A DNA stretch of 64,000 nucleotides. Source: Plotosus lineatus. Taxonomy: Eukaryota > Chordata > Actinopteri > Siluriformes > Plotosidae. Location: positions 58,665,080-58,729,079 of the forward strand of contig CM045729.1 in the NCBI GenBank assembly GCA_024760905.1. Direction: 5' to 3'. The position numbers and the translations under genes were made by a program. The notes under the pieces were generated by a model. It was given only the letters and a program-made list of their open reading frames with translations, was not told the origin of the DNA and ran no database searches. Positions 12,250 to 22,084 of the stretch are shown here, piece by piece. Position 1 is the stretch's first letter; each line of letters begins with the position of its first letter.

Positions 12250-13326
12250 TGAAGACTGAAAATAATGATACTACAAATAATTATCAAAATAATGGAGAAA
12301 AAACAAAAACAAAACAAAACAGGAAGAAAACTCCCATTGAAAGTCACTGCTGATGTCAGATTATGGCCAGTTAACACAACTAATGATCAAGGTCAGCTGA
12401 ATGCAAGTGAACTACATCAACTTTTCTTGCATCCTGTCTCCTTGCTGACTGTTCTAAAGTATGTAAAGATACAGGATGTCAGGAGGAGCAGCTGGAGGTG
12501 TACCGGGAATTTTCAAAAGAGCAACTATCCAGACCAGTTACATACAGAAACAGCTGGGGCCATCAATTGAGTCCAGGTGGGAGCAGGTGGTCCTGTCATC
12601 TCCAACTGCTCCATCATCCCTGACCTGGCCTCCACTGTCGAGCTCATGCCAAAAAGATATTACTCTCCAAACAGATATTGGAGGTGGTTTTTAAGAATTG
12701 TACCACTGCACTGAATCCTGATGCTTTCTAAAGGTTTTGTTAAACAAATATATTGATGTTCTCAGTGTTCACTGAACTGAAACACTCAGAAATAACCTTA
12801 AAGGACAGACCGATTTTTTTCGGAAGAAAAAAAGATTATTCATGCTGTTGACTCTCAATAACATCAGCCATAAAATTTACTTATAGCATCATATAATAAG
12901 CCTAGAATTGAGCCTTATATTGAGTTTATAATTGACAAGTATGCTATCAGTTAATTAGATATAAACAAACACTTATTATATCAAAAGCTTACAACCTGAT
13001 TATGCTTTGATTTTTCAGCACTGACTCTCAACAGACTGGAATGCTCTGACAAATATGTTCAGCTGTTGCAAGAAATACAGAGACTTTTAGATGTGTTATA
13101 TTATTCGGTATTTCATAAATATCAGCATAGTAAATAAGCTACAGATATAAGACATGGTTTTGGGGCATTATATAAATCCAAGACCTTTATTTCAGTGTAA
13201 TTTTAGACTTAGAAAGTGTCCTTTGTTACTGGGTTCTCCTAAAACCATGTGACTGTGTAATAGGCAACATATAGCTTTGTCAGCATTTAAGACATATCAC
13301 ATGCATAATTTTTATATAGCATATAT
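12250..13326. other. Unassigned AT-rich DNA
   Basis: No repeat family or gene recognised. Short frames at 12265-12694 have no known domain. Confidence 0.4.
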
Positions 13327-14198
13327 CGTATTTTTCGGACTATACCTCGCTCCAGAGTACAAGTTGAATTGGCCAAAAAAAGAAAGTTTTTGTGATGTTG
13401 TGGTCTGCACTCTGATAGCGAGATGGTTGCGTTACATGAAGAGGTGTCACCAAGAATGTCCTCACGCAAAGTCATCTCTATTCATCTCCTTGATAACTAC
13501 CTGAATGTGGAGACACAACTGTACTGTTGACAAGCCCCTCCCTGCAGCATGTTGCTCAAGCACCCATGAGTGAACTTGTAGCTGTGGCCATCTAGCTTTT
13601 AGCCCGTGCTTAGCTTTTTGTTTTCTTCAGTGCAGTAATAAAACTCTCCACTTTTCTGCCCTCTTGTTGCCTTCTTGCGGCTGTGAGTGTAAAAATAAAC
13701 ATGTGAAATTATGTTCATTATTATTATGACGAACAGAATTATCTGTAATAATTTCACTATCTGGATGTGGAGACGCAACTGCACTGTTAACAAGCCTCTC
13801 CCTGCAGCACATTGCTCAAACACCCATGTGTGAACTCATTCCTCTACATGTGGCCATCTAATTTTTAGCCCACTATTAGCTTTTTTGTTTTCTTCATTGC
13901 AGTACAGTTGGCACCCATTTTTCGCGATGGTTTGGTTCTGACCCTTTACACAGATGAGATCATGAAATTTGGCGCGTTATTTACGTGGATGTAAAACCCT
14001 ATGTATGATATTACTTGCATGAATTATTTATGTGGTTTTGAAACCACATATGTATGATATTACATACACTAAATATGCTTCTTAAACACATTCTATAGAG
14101 TTTTTTTCTCATTAATACTATAAATACAAATAATGATGTAGTAAAATTTAATAATGATTAAGTAAAAAGTTTTTAATTTTGTACTGTGATATTTATTG

Positions 14199-14203
<5 letters not shown>

Positions 14204-14246
<43 letters not shown>
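14204..14246. repeat. (AT)n microsatellite
   Basis: About 21 AT units inside the Tigger-like element, just before the solo LTR. Confidence 0.95.
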
Positions 14247-14248
<2 letters not shown>

Positions 14249-14258
14249 AACATAAAAG

Positions 14259-14666
14259 TGTGACATGATGAACTTTCAGCCGGACCCAGAATGCAGGAGA
14301 CAGTGTGAGATGGCACAGAGTCGATTTATTATCCAAAGGGGAAGCACTTAAGCAGAGTGCAAACACAGTGACTACAGTACCAGTGACGAAGAAAAAACAC
14401 AATAAAGATTAAATATTGGGAAACTACGGCGCGCGAACTGATCGAGCGTGGAGCTAGAACCAGGAGCCAGAGAGAACACAGGGAAGCAGGGACATGATGT
14501 GAGACAATCTTCTGGCGCAGAGGTGAGTGTGTGGCCTGTCTTTATAGGGAGTAGATGAGAAGAGTGAATTCAGGTGTGTGCTGCTGCAATCAGCCCGAGC
14601 AGGTTATCCACGCCCTTCAGCAGTAGCTGCCAAAATCAAAGTCCCCCCAAAACACAGACCATAGCA
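14259..14666 (-). mobile_element. Solo LTR, Gypsy-like (copy 1)
   Basis: On the minus strand it starts TGCTATGGTCTGTG and ends ATGTCACA (TG...CA). It has a TATA-like CTATAAAG about 175 bp in and an AATAAA signal about 75 bp before the end. This is the standard U3-R-U5 layout. It matches the LTR at 33762-34185 along its length ('ctctctggctcctggtt', 'gtctcctgcat'). No internal coding region flanks it, so it arose by LTR-LTR recombination. Assignment to Gypsy is by general appearance only; a clean target duplication is not visible. Confidence 0.72.
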
Positions 14667-15330
14667 AAAATAACATGAAGTGTAATAAACTGGATACCAA
14701 AAGGAAAAACATTCTACTGCACAGTACATAAATTCTCACACACAAACATTCTTAACATTAACTTAGGTACTGTACTGGAATAATAATTGAAAAACATTTT
14801 AATACTACAGTACTTTAGAACAGTTCAGATGATTATTCCTCTATGGGCACTACAGAAGAAAATGTCCTTTCTTCAGGAGAAAGTCTTATTTCTTTAGAAG
14901 AGACATGCAATCTCCTTACCTTTTTCTGCTACTTTGGCTCCTTACCAGAACCCAGAGAAGACGCAAGACTTTAGGGTGGTATCATAGAGCTTACCTGCTA
15001 ATTAAAAACAACTTGTGCGCAAATGAGAAAAATGAGGTGTACACATTATCTGCAACCAATCAGCAGGAGGGAAAAACAAAAGCACTCAGCTACTGGCTAA
15101 ATTTGAATCACGTGCCAATTACTTCCGGGTTTGTTGGCAATCCACAAGTATGTGGGGGCGCAAACGCAAAACCCCGAATGGTCAAGATCCTACTGTAATA
15201 GTAATCTCCGCTATTATTATGACAAACAGAACTATATGTAATAATTACATATATATAAGTCACTCTGGAGTATAAGTCGCACCTTCAGCCAAAGTATGAA
15301 AAAAGTACGACTTATAGTCTGGAAAATACA

Positions 15331-15845
15331 ATATATAAACTCTTTCTATAATAATTTATTTCCTGTTAACTAATTTGAATACCATCTATATTTGTCAACA
15401 ATCAACATCAATGTACACAACATTTTAAGTCACTGAAGTTGCTATTAACCTTTCTTTCTTTCTTTCTTTCTGTCTTCATCATGCCTCCGACGATGGTGCT
15501 ACTCACTGAATGTCTGAGTGTGGATTTGCCATCGCCTCTCATCCTGCACTCAAGATCACTTGTACTTCATTTATCAATTATTAAATTAAATTAAGTTGCA
15601 TTGGTATAGTATTTTTTACCATTGACATTTACACAAAGCAAAACAAATAATGACTGAGAACCAGAGTGGTGTAAAGAATAGAAAGCTGTTTTTGAGAAAA
15701 ATAACAGGAAAGTTTTTGCAATATTAAAAAAGCATTTAAAACCAAATCAAAATCAACAGTACTTATCCACCTCTGTCAAAATATGACCTTGTCTCATTTT
15801 TTGCGCTTGGGCCACTGTGCCTGTCAGCCCTTCAAATTTGAGAAA
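15331..15845. other. Unassigned DNA with small (CTTT)n run
   Basis: A (TTTC)n run lies at 15451-15470. Otherwise no gene or repeat is recognised. Confidence 0.4.
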
Positions 15846-15866
15846 ACATTTAAACTTGTGATTTTA

Positions 15867-16219
15867 GGGGAGCAGTGGTGGTCTAGTGGTATAGGGCGCT
15901 GGATCGCTGATCCAAAGGTTGGGGGTTTGAGTCCCACGCTCCACAAGGTTGTCACTGTCCCCCCAGTGCAGTTAACTGGGTTATCAAAGGTGGGCCATGT
16001 CTCTCACTGTCTATGGTGAGAGGTATGTAAAAGAACCATTGCTGACTTTCGTAAAGAGTAGCTGCAAAGTCGTCAGCGTGTTTCTGTCCCTTGCTAAAAA
16101 GGGTTGTGACAGGAAGGGCATCCGACGTAAAAACCTCTGCCAAATCAAATGTGCGAATCAGATGATTCGCTGTGGCGACTCCCGAGTAAAAGGGAAAAAG
16201 CCAAAAGGAAGACAGACAG
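15867..16219 (+). mobile_element. Near-intact tRNA-derived SINE, RTE-type tail (copy 4, best copy)
   Basis: This is the reference copy. The 21-bp flanks at 15846-15866 and 16220-16240 are identical, a perfect target duplication that fixes the element at 353 bp and implies recent insertion. The A box TGGTCTAGTGG (15879-15889) fits TRGYNNARNGG exactly. The B box (15925-15933, GTTTGAGTC) has one mismatch. The body spans about 15960-16090. The tail from about 16100 corresponds first to the RTE 5' leader (to about 16160) and then to the RTE 3' terminus (from about 16159), ending in GACAGACAG. It is probably transcribed from the internal Pol III promoter and mobilised by RTE. Confidence 0.95.
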
Positions 16220-16240
16220 ACATTTAAACTTGTGATTTTA

Positions 16241-16596
16241 AGCATTTCTTAGGAATTTCTCTGTAGACCCTACACATTCTCAATTGCCAAGCCTGTGGCA
16301 ATGGTGGCAAGGTAAAATTCTGTCAAGAAACCGTCAGAGGAATAAAACTCAAAAGGTAAACCCTTTATCATTTGAGTGAAACCAAATTAAAAAAAAAAAG
16401 CAAACTATTTGGTTCTTTGTAAGAGAAGGCTCCGACCCTGGAGTTATCTTCATTATTTAAGGTATCATTAAGTGCACTGCATCTTTTGACCTAAATGCGC
16501 ATGATGGCTCACAAACAACATAAAGTTCACTAAGACAATGTGCTGCCTGACCATTCAGATCTTTTTAGGTTAAGATTCTCCTTTGTCTTCTTGCAG
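16241..16596. other. Unassigned DNA
   Basis: Nothing recognised. Confidence 0.4.
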
Positions 16597-16830
16597 AGCC
16601 AACACACATCCCCACAGTCGCACTCACATCTATGGAAAGTTTGGAAGAAAACCTAATTGGCCTAATGTGCATGTTTTTGGAAAGTGGGAGGAAACCAGAC
16701 TGCCCAGAGGAAACACACGCAAGCACAAGGAGAACATGCAAACCCTCACAAAGAAATGGCCCAGCCTGGGAATCAAAGTCAGGTTTTCTTGCTGTGAGGC
16801 AGGCGTGCTAAAGACTGCGCTACATTCAAT
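16597..16830 (-). mobile_element. Common fish tRNA-like SINE fragment
   Basis: On the minus strand it reads 'gcctcacagcaagaaaacctg', then 'gggccatttctttgtgaggg', then 'tttgcatgttctcc'. This is the same head and body type as the SINE at 5815, but with the tail missing or diverged. Confidence 0.65.
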
Positions 16831-16929
16831 CTCTGAAATAACCACATGGGCTGAAGATTACTTTGGCAAACCTTTGTGAACCACAACCATACTAAGTTAA
16901 TTTAGTGCATTAATTTTATTTATTATTTA

Positions 16930-17177
16930 TTCATTTATTTTTTAATCCTAATTGGGATCGCAGGACAAATTGCCAGGTCATCGCAGGACAGAAACATGCT
17001 GACAGAGCATGCAGGCAGAAATATGCTGAGCACAGACAGAAAGAGTAAGGGTTGGCCTTTGATAACAGAGTTAGCTGCACTGGGGACAGCAAGTGACAAA
17101 TTGGTGAGTGTGGGACTTGAACCCCTACCTTCCGATCAGTAAGCTGAGCACTCTACCAGCAGGCCACCACTGCTCCA
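16930..17177 (-). mobile_element. tRNA-derived SINE, L2-type tail, rearranged (copy 3)
   Basis: The minus-strand head ('ggtagagtgctcagc', 'aggggttcaagtccca') and body ('gcagctaactctgttatcaa') are followed by a shortened tail ('aattaggattaaaa'). The centre is deleted and partly duplicated around 'acatgctga'. Confidence 0.65.
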
Positions 17178-18221
17178 CTATATTAAGTTTTGTTTACTGT
17201 GCCAAAAGGAATCCGTATTTATACTGTGTCCAGTTACACCATCTGTTTTGCTGGGTTCTGAGGCATTTTGGTGGCTCATTACAGAGTGAAAACTGATATT
17301 GTGGTCACACAAATATTCTATATTCTAAATATTTTTAGGGTGGTTATTTGAAAACTAAATCTCAGAATGATGATGACATCATGACTCTAGTCAACATGTC
17401 TTTCAACATAATTTGTATTTCTTCTCCTCATTTACTGAAGCTGAGCTCACTGTTCAGCAGTTTCTGGCTTTGCAACATGAGAAACTACAACACATCCACA
17501 ACCTGTCAGTGTGTGTGCAAAAAAGAACACACATTGCAAAGCATTGCAGTAGTCCGGTCAGTGACAATAAGTATTTAGTCTGCTCCCCTGTGAGTGCCGT
17601 CCTGTGTATGTCCTGTGTTTGCATAGTGTTTCCTGATTCTGTGCTTGATGATGACATTATGGTTTTGTGTCACCTGCCTTGTTGTTCCTATGCTAATCCT
17701 GTCTCTGATTAGCATGCGGCCTAATCACCTAATTTCTGCTGCATCTCTGCATTCACCTTCATTTATTCTGGACAGTCGTATGATAATTTATTTTAGTTTT
17801 TCAGGTGTTTAGGCTTAAATACATAAATATTTGGCACATGCAATTTCCTCCTGCACAGGCAATAATTTTGATCTAACCCTTTTGACACGTCCAAAACAAA
17901 TCTGTCAACAAATGGCATGAGTGTATTAAAATGCTATACCTATAAATTTTACTTTGGGTCTTAATGACATCATCATTCTAAGAGTCAGTTGCACAGTACA
18001 TAAAATCTTTAACACATTTAAATGCAGGTAACTTTTAACAAGTGCTGTCATTTCCTTTTAAATGTGTTGCAGGAATCAAAATATAAATAAGTGTTTAGTT
18101 TTAAAAAGTTTAGCCGGTGAACATCAAGCAATGTGATTTGTACATATCCAACACGCCACCCTATTTATTTATTTATTTATTTTTTTTATTTGTGGTTGTA
18201 CATTTGTTTCCACTTCATTCA
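17178..18221. other. Unassigned DNA
   Basis: Overlapping frames at 17348-17712 have no recognisable domain. No transposon ends seen. Confidence 0.4.
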
Positions 18222-18354
18222 TTTATTTATTTTCTGAACTACTTAATTGTTATTGGGGACTGCACTGACAACCCATCGGTAGTGGGGCTTGAACCCCCTA
18301 TCAATAATTTGATCAGTAATTCAGCATCCTACCACCAGGCCATCACTGCCCCCT
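18222..18354 (-). mobile_element. SINE fragment (head plus L2-type tail end)
   Basis: The minus strand has the tRNA-like head ('gcagtgatggcctggtggta', 'gggttcaagccccac') joined almost directly to the tail end ('taacaattaagtagttcag'). The conserved body is deleted. Confidence 0.6.
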
Positions 18355-18713
18355 TTGCTCTTACTTAGTTTACTGTCTAAGGCAGGTAGCAGGTTTACAG
18401 ACATGGCAACAGTAGATGGGGGAGGATTGTTTGGCTAGACTTCAGTGGAATAACAGTGATCATTTCTGACAGGATCATAAGTGACTAAGCACCTTCATTT
18501 GTCATTGCCCACCTTGCTCTATTCTGTCTTCCCAAGAGGGACACACTGTCCTCCTTTAAAGATTCCCACCATACTATTAGAAGACAAAACGCAAAGATAA
18601 GTTGACAGTGGTCAGTTTCTCAAAAGTATAGTGACCCTACAATTATTTAATGTACCACATGCTTTCCTGTCCTTTTTCAATTTTACAGATTACAGGCTAA
18701 TGGAACTGAAATC

Positions 18714-19863
18714 ATACCTGTCAACCCTAGGCCGTTGGCGATCTTACAAATGGCTACTTATGCCCTTACAAAATAGCAACTAATCTTACGCGTCTTATTA
18801 TCGCGTGCAATATGAAACAAAAATTAAACTCTATTTTTAATATAATATGAATTTATTGGTAATGTTGTAACATATAACCTGGTGCAATCAAATAAAAGAG
18901 TAATATCTTCAGCTGCATGATTAAGAAAATTTAACAGTGATCTTTATTATAACTATATGTAGCACTTTTGGCACTTTCAATCATTTCTTTTGATGGCTTC
19001 ACTTCATGGCACTTGAGCTCGCAATTAAGTTTGACTTGAAGGTAATTTGTAAGTGTGTCCACTCCAAGAGATTTCCTGTACTCCGTGTTGATCTTTCGGA
19101 CATGTGAAAATGCACGTTCACTGTCTGCATTGCTGTGTGGTAGACAAAGGAGACTTGAAAACAAAGACTTGAAAACAGAGTCCATTTCTGTAGTCATGTC
19201 CATCACCAAGAACTGGTAATCATCCCATTCCTCTTTGAGTTGCTCTTCATCCACATACACTGAAAGAGACCTGTTCAGTGACACAACATGGGTATAGTCA
19301 CACTGTTTTTTGGGTTCCAGCACTACCAAGTACCACTACCAAATGCTGTCTTCAAAAGGAAATTTATCAATCATCTTTTTGACAACAGCTTCATAAAAGC
19401 CTCTAATAGCCTCGAAGAATTTTGTTGTTGTTGCAGGGGGAATGGTGTCATCTTCTCTCAAGGTCTTCCGGGCTGCCATTCTGGTAGATGGCGTCCGTGG
19501 GCATTAGTTTTCCTTTTCTTTTTAGCTGTTCCATCCATATTGTTATCACGTTTGTATCAACTGTATCCACTGCGAGTCACGAAAACTAACTGGGAATGAT
19601 GGCGGAAGTGAAAGTGCGGTCACGTGGTCGGAAAGAGCAGACGATAGCAGACGATAACCGCAACGCGCGATTCTCGCGAGAAAACGGCTACAGACCAATT
19701 CGGCGTATCGTCTCTTTACCGAAACGGTGACACAAAAAACGGAGTTAAAAAAAAAGACGAAATGATCGAAAAACGTACAGATTTCGGACGTACGGCGTAC
19801 ACATTTAAAAATCAGTGCTCACTTGTACAAATTACGCCAAAACCGTACAACTTGACAGGTATG
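18714..19863 (-). mobile_element. hAT transposon, internally deleted
   Basis: The ends read CATACCTGTCAA and, on the right, TTGACAGGTATG, an exact inverted match. Minus-strand coding pieces inside include a Met start with a basic Lys/Arg stretch near 19530 and a hAT C-terminal domain. A CpG-rich stretch at 19610-19735 upstream of that Met probably represents the 5' leader. The middle of the transposase is gone, so this is a deletion derivative. No convincing 8-bp target duplication is visible. Confidence 0.72.
18931..19475 (-). pseudogene. hAT transposase remnant, C-terminal dimerisation domain
   Basis: The minus strand encodes a conserved hAT region: an upstream 'FFEAIRGFYEAVVKKM' segment, a stop near 19340, then about 130 residues with LPHSNADSERAFSHVRK and 'TEYRKSLGVDTLTNYLQVK'. 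The 'NADSERAFS..RKI...R..L' pattern is diagnostic of the hAT C-terminal dimerisation domain. The RNase H-like catalytic core and the BED finger are missing, so the protein cannot be active. It may be the relic of the element that spread the flanking termini. Confidence 0.85.
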
Positions 19864-20159
19864 TGAAATGTTTATCATGAAGACAGTAGACGTACTTCAC
19901 AAAAAAAAGTCAAATGGACAGACTATTCCCATTAACCAGAACACAAATGTGTGCTGGAAAAGTAACGATTTAAGAGTAGTAACTATAGTTTCGAATATCA
20001 AATCCCTGATTCTGCAATCAAACTCTGAGTTAACAACAATGTTGACATTAGTGGCACAACTTCAGTATAGCTATAGCTCACACTATTAATTCAAAAATGA
20101 ATTGGTGTTAATTATGAAACTGCAACTTGCTTTGAATTAAAAAAAAAAAAAATTGGACC
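19864..20159. other. Unassigned DNA
   Basis: Nothing recognised between two hAT elements. Confidence 0.4.
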
Positions 20160-20167
20160 ATCTAGGG

Positions 20168-21174
20168 CAGGGGTCGGCAACCCGCGGCTCCGGAGCCGCA
20201 TGCGGCTCTTTCACCTCTCTGGTGGGACTCCGTGGCTTTTTAAAATAATGTTGTACTTTACGGTGGCCGATGGGTGCACCACAAACATCATCGACAAAAA
20301 TAAAATGCCGCTTATTTACTCACATCGGAAGCACTCCGGACATGCCTATCGTTATATTAATCAGCTACATTGAGAGTCTCGGTGATTTTCATCTGCTGTG
20401 TTTGGATTTCCAAATTCTTGTGGTCATGGCAAGGAGTGCTCTCACCATCAGCAGCGTGGCAAAAGAGAGATTTTTTCTGTCGCCGGGGTTTGTAATCCAG
20501 GAATGGAAATCACAGCTAAAGTAATAGACGGTGGATGAGATTTGTTTATACACAGCAATCTCCAAATTAAATGACTCTCCTCCCAGTGACAAAATAAAAG
20601 ACTGGGTGTGGTTCAGTCTCCACTGTGAGAATGGGTCAGTCAGTGCAGCATTAAGTATTGATATTATTTAAAAGAATGTTGAGCAGCCTCCTTCTTAAAA
20701 TAAGTCTTCATATACTTTTCTGTGTTGCTGTCATTTTTGTAAATTAAAACTATGACAAAACAACATTAATATAATGAAGAAAGAAACAGAAGATTGCACA
20801 AAGTTCGTGATGGTGAGGGAGACTACCCAACCCGTTAACACATCTGGCTGCACCCCGTCCCTTTCCCATTCTTTTTCTTTATAAAAACACAAGAAGTCCT
20901 CGAACACATTCATTCATTTATTTTCTAAACCACTTTTTTTTTAAATCTAAATGTTTTTGTTGCAAGCAGAATTGTAATTTAATTGTCTCTGCAGTCGTTT
21001 AAATCAATGCAACATATTGTTGTTTTATATTAACATGAAGAAAAAAAGGGAAAACATTATATGCAGTGTTATTTGATTTTAAATGTCAAAAACGGATTTG
21101 TGGCTCCCAGTGTTTTCTTTAATGTGGAAAATGGGTCAAATGGCTCTTTGAATGGCAAAGGTTGCCAACCCCTG
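20168..21174 (+). mobile_element. Non-autonomous hAT element (family H1, copy 1)
   Basis: The ends are CAGGGGTCGGCAACC and GGTTGCCAACCCCTG (inverted). The 8-bp flanks ATCTAGGG (20160-20167) and ATCTAGAG (21175-21182) form the target duplication expected for hAT. Subterminal 'ctccggagccgcatgcggctc' is a strong palindrome. The whole length aligns with the inverted copy at 36654-38078. An L2/SINE-like tail remnant (CATTCATTCATTTATTTTC) sits at 20908-20930. No transposase is encoded. Confidence 0.88.
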
Positions 21175-21182
21175 ATCTAGAG

Positions 21183-21366
21183 TGTATTCCCAGCTCATGA
21201 CCAGTGATCAACTCCATCCACCACACCCCTTATGCAGATAAAATTGTTACTGAAGGTAGATGAATAAATTAAAATATTCATTTTCAGTTCAGACCTATTC
21301 TATACCGGTATGTATAAATTTTCCCAATATGTACGAAACAGGAATGGTGCAAATTAATTGGTCAAC
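21183..21366. other. Unassigned DNA
   Basis: Short spacer without recognised features. Confidence 0.4.
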
Positions 21367-21737
21367 TACTATAAAATTTATTTTCTGAATTGCCTTATCC
21401 TAATTAATGTCACAGAGAGGCTGGTGCCCATCTTAGCCGACTCAGGGTGAAGGTAAGATACACCGTGGACGGCCTGCCAGGACAAAGCTCAGACAATCAT
21501 TCATACTCACACCTAGGGGCAATTCAGCCAATTAAGCTACTGTGCATGTTTTTGGACTGTGGGAGGAAACCAGAGAACCTAGAGAACCCATACAAGCATG
21601 GGAAATACATGCAAACTCCACACAGAAACACCTGAGCTGGGAATTGAATCCAGAACTTTCTTGCTCTGAGGCAGACATGCTAATCACTATGCCACCGTGC
21701 CGCCAGTGTTGGATGAGATAGGCTCCAGCCTCCCCGA
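21367..21737 (-). mobile_element. Common fish tRNA-like SINE with L2-type tail
   Basis: On the minus strand a 'ggcggcacggtggcatagtg' head leads to 'gtgtggagtttgcatg', 'ttcctcccacagtccaaaaa' and a tail with 'ctgtcctggcaggccgtcca' and 'aattaggataaggca'. It is the same general family as 5815 in head and body but uses the L2-type tail. About 35 bp of tail-like sequence also lies to its right (21705-21737), suggesting a rearranged edge. Confidence 0.72.
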
Positions 21738-21811
21738 GACCCAAATAGAATTAACAAATGAAATGTCAAATCAACTAATTCAGAATAGGGTTATTATTCT
21801 GAATCCTCTTT

Positions 21812-22084
21812 GGGGACAGTGGCGGTCTAGTGTTATAGGGCGCAGGATCGCTGATCCTAAAATTGGGGGTTTGAGTCACCACAGGGTTGTCACTGTCCCC
21901 CCAGTGCAGCTAACTGGGTTATCAAAGGCGGGCCATGTCTCTCACTGTCTATGGTGAGAGGCATGTAAAAGAACCATTGCTGACTTTCGTAAAGAGTAGG
22001 CTGCAAAGCCGTCACCGTGTTTCTGTCCCTTGCTAAAGAGTTGTGACAGGGAGGGCATCCGACGTAAAAACCTCTGCCAATCAT
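21812..22084 (+). mobile_element. tRNA-derived SINE, RTE-type tail, truncated (copy 5)
   Basis: The head, B-box region and full body are present. The tail stops after 'aaaacctctgccaat', where the antisense RTE LINE begins. SINE and LINE therefore abut in opposite orientation at a point where they share RTE-derived sequence, which may mark a recombination or insertion junction. Confidence 0.82.

Larger units (their letters stand above)
13905..15195. mobile_element. Tigger-like element (copy A1), interrupted by solo LTR
   Basis: The left end is CAGTTGGCACCCATTTTTCG. The right end, reverse complemented, is CAGTAGGATCTTGACCATTC. TA duplications sit at 13903-13904 and 15196-15197, and removing the insert rejoins the surrounding 260-bp repeat. 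Internal sequence ('aaatatgcttcttaaacaca', then 'taggtactgtactggaat') is shared with the element at 29693-31940, so both belong to one family. No transposase frame remains. Confidence 0.72.
13327..15330. mobile_element. DNA transposon with 'cggactataagtcgc' ends, host of two later insertions
   Basis: The left end reads CGTATTTTTCGGACTATA. The right end, reverse complemented, reads TGTATTTTCCAGACTATAAG. Further in, the right side repeats 'ggagtataagtcgcacc'. Such ends are typical of a widespread vertebrate non-autonomous DNA transposon group that I cannot name with certainty. It holds an internal tandem duplication with a 260-bp period (copies begin near 13501 and 13761) and is interrupted by a Tigger-like element at 13905-15195. 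The AT-rich flanks make the target duplication ambiguous. Confidence 0.65.

Noticed and set aside
15879..15933. Possible free-standing tRNA gene
   Set aside because: A and B boxes are present, but the cloverleaf does not close into a normal tRNA and the sequence is the head of a SINE with target duplications.
17348..17712. Overlapping 76- and 99-codon frames
   Set aside because: No similarity to known domains, and Cys/Val/Ser-rich composition is typical of chance frames in such DNA.
20270..20524. 84-codon plus-strand frame as a hAT gene
   Set aside because: No catalytic or dimerisation motif; it lies in a non-autonomous hAT and its counterpart in 36654-38078 is not conserved as protein.
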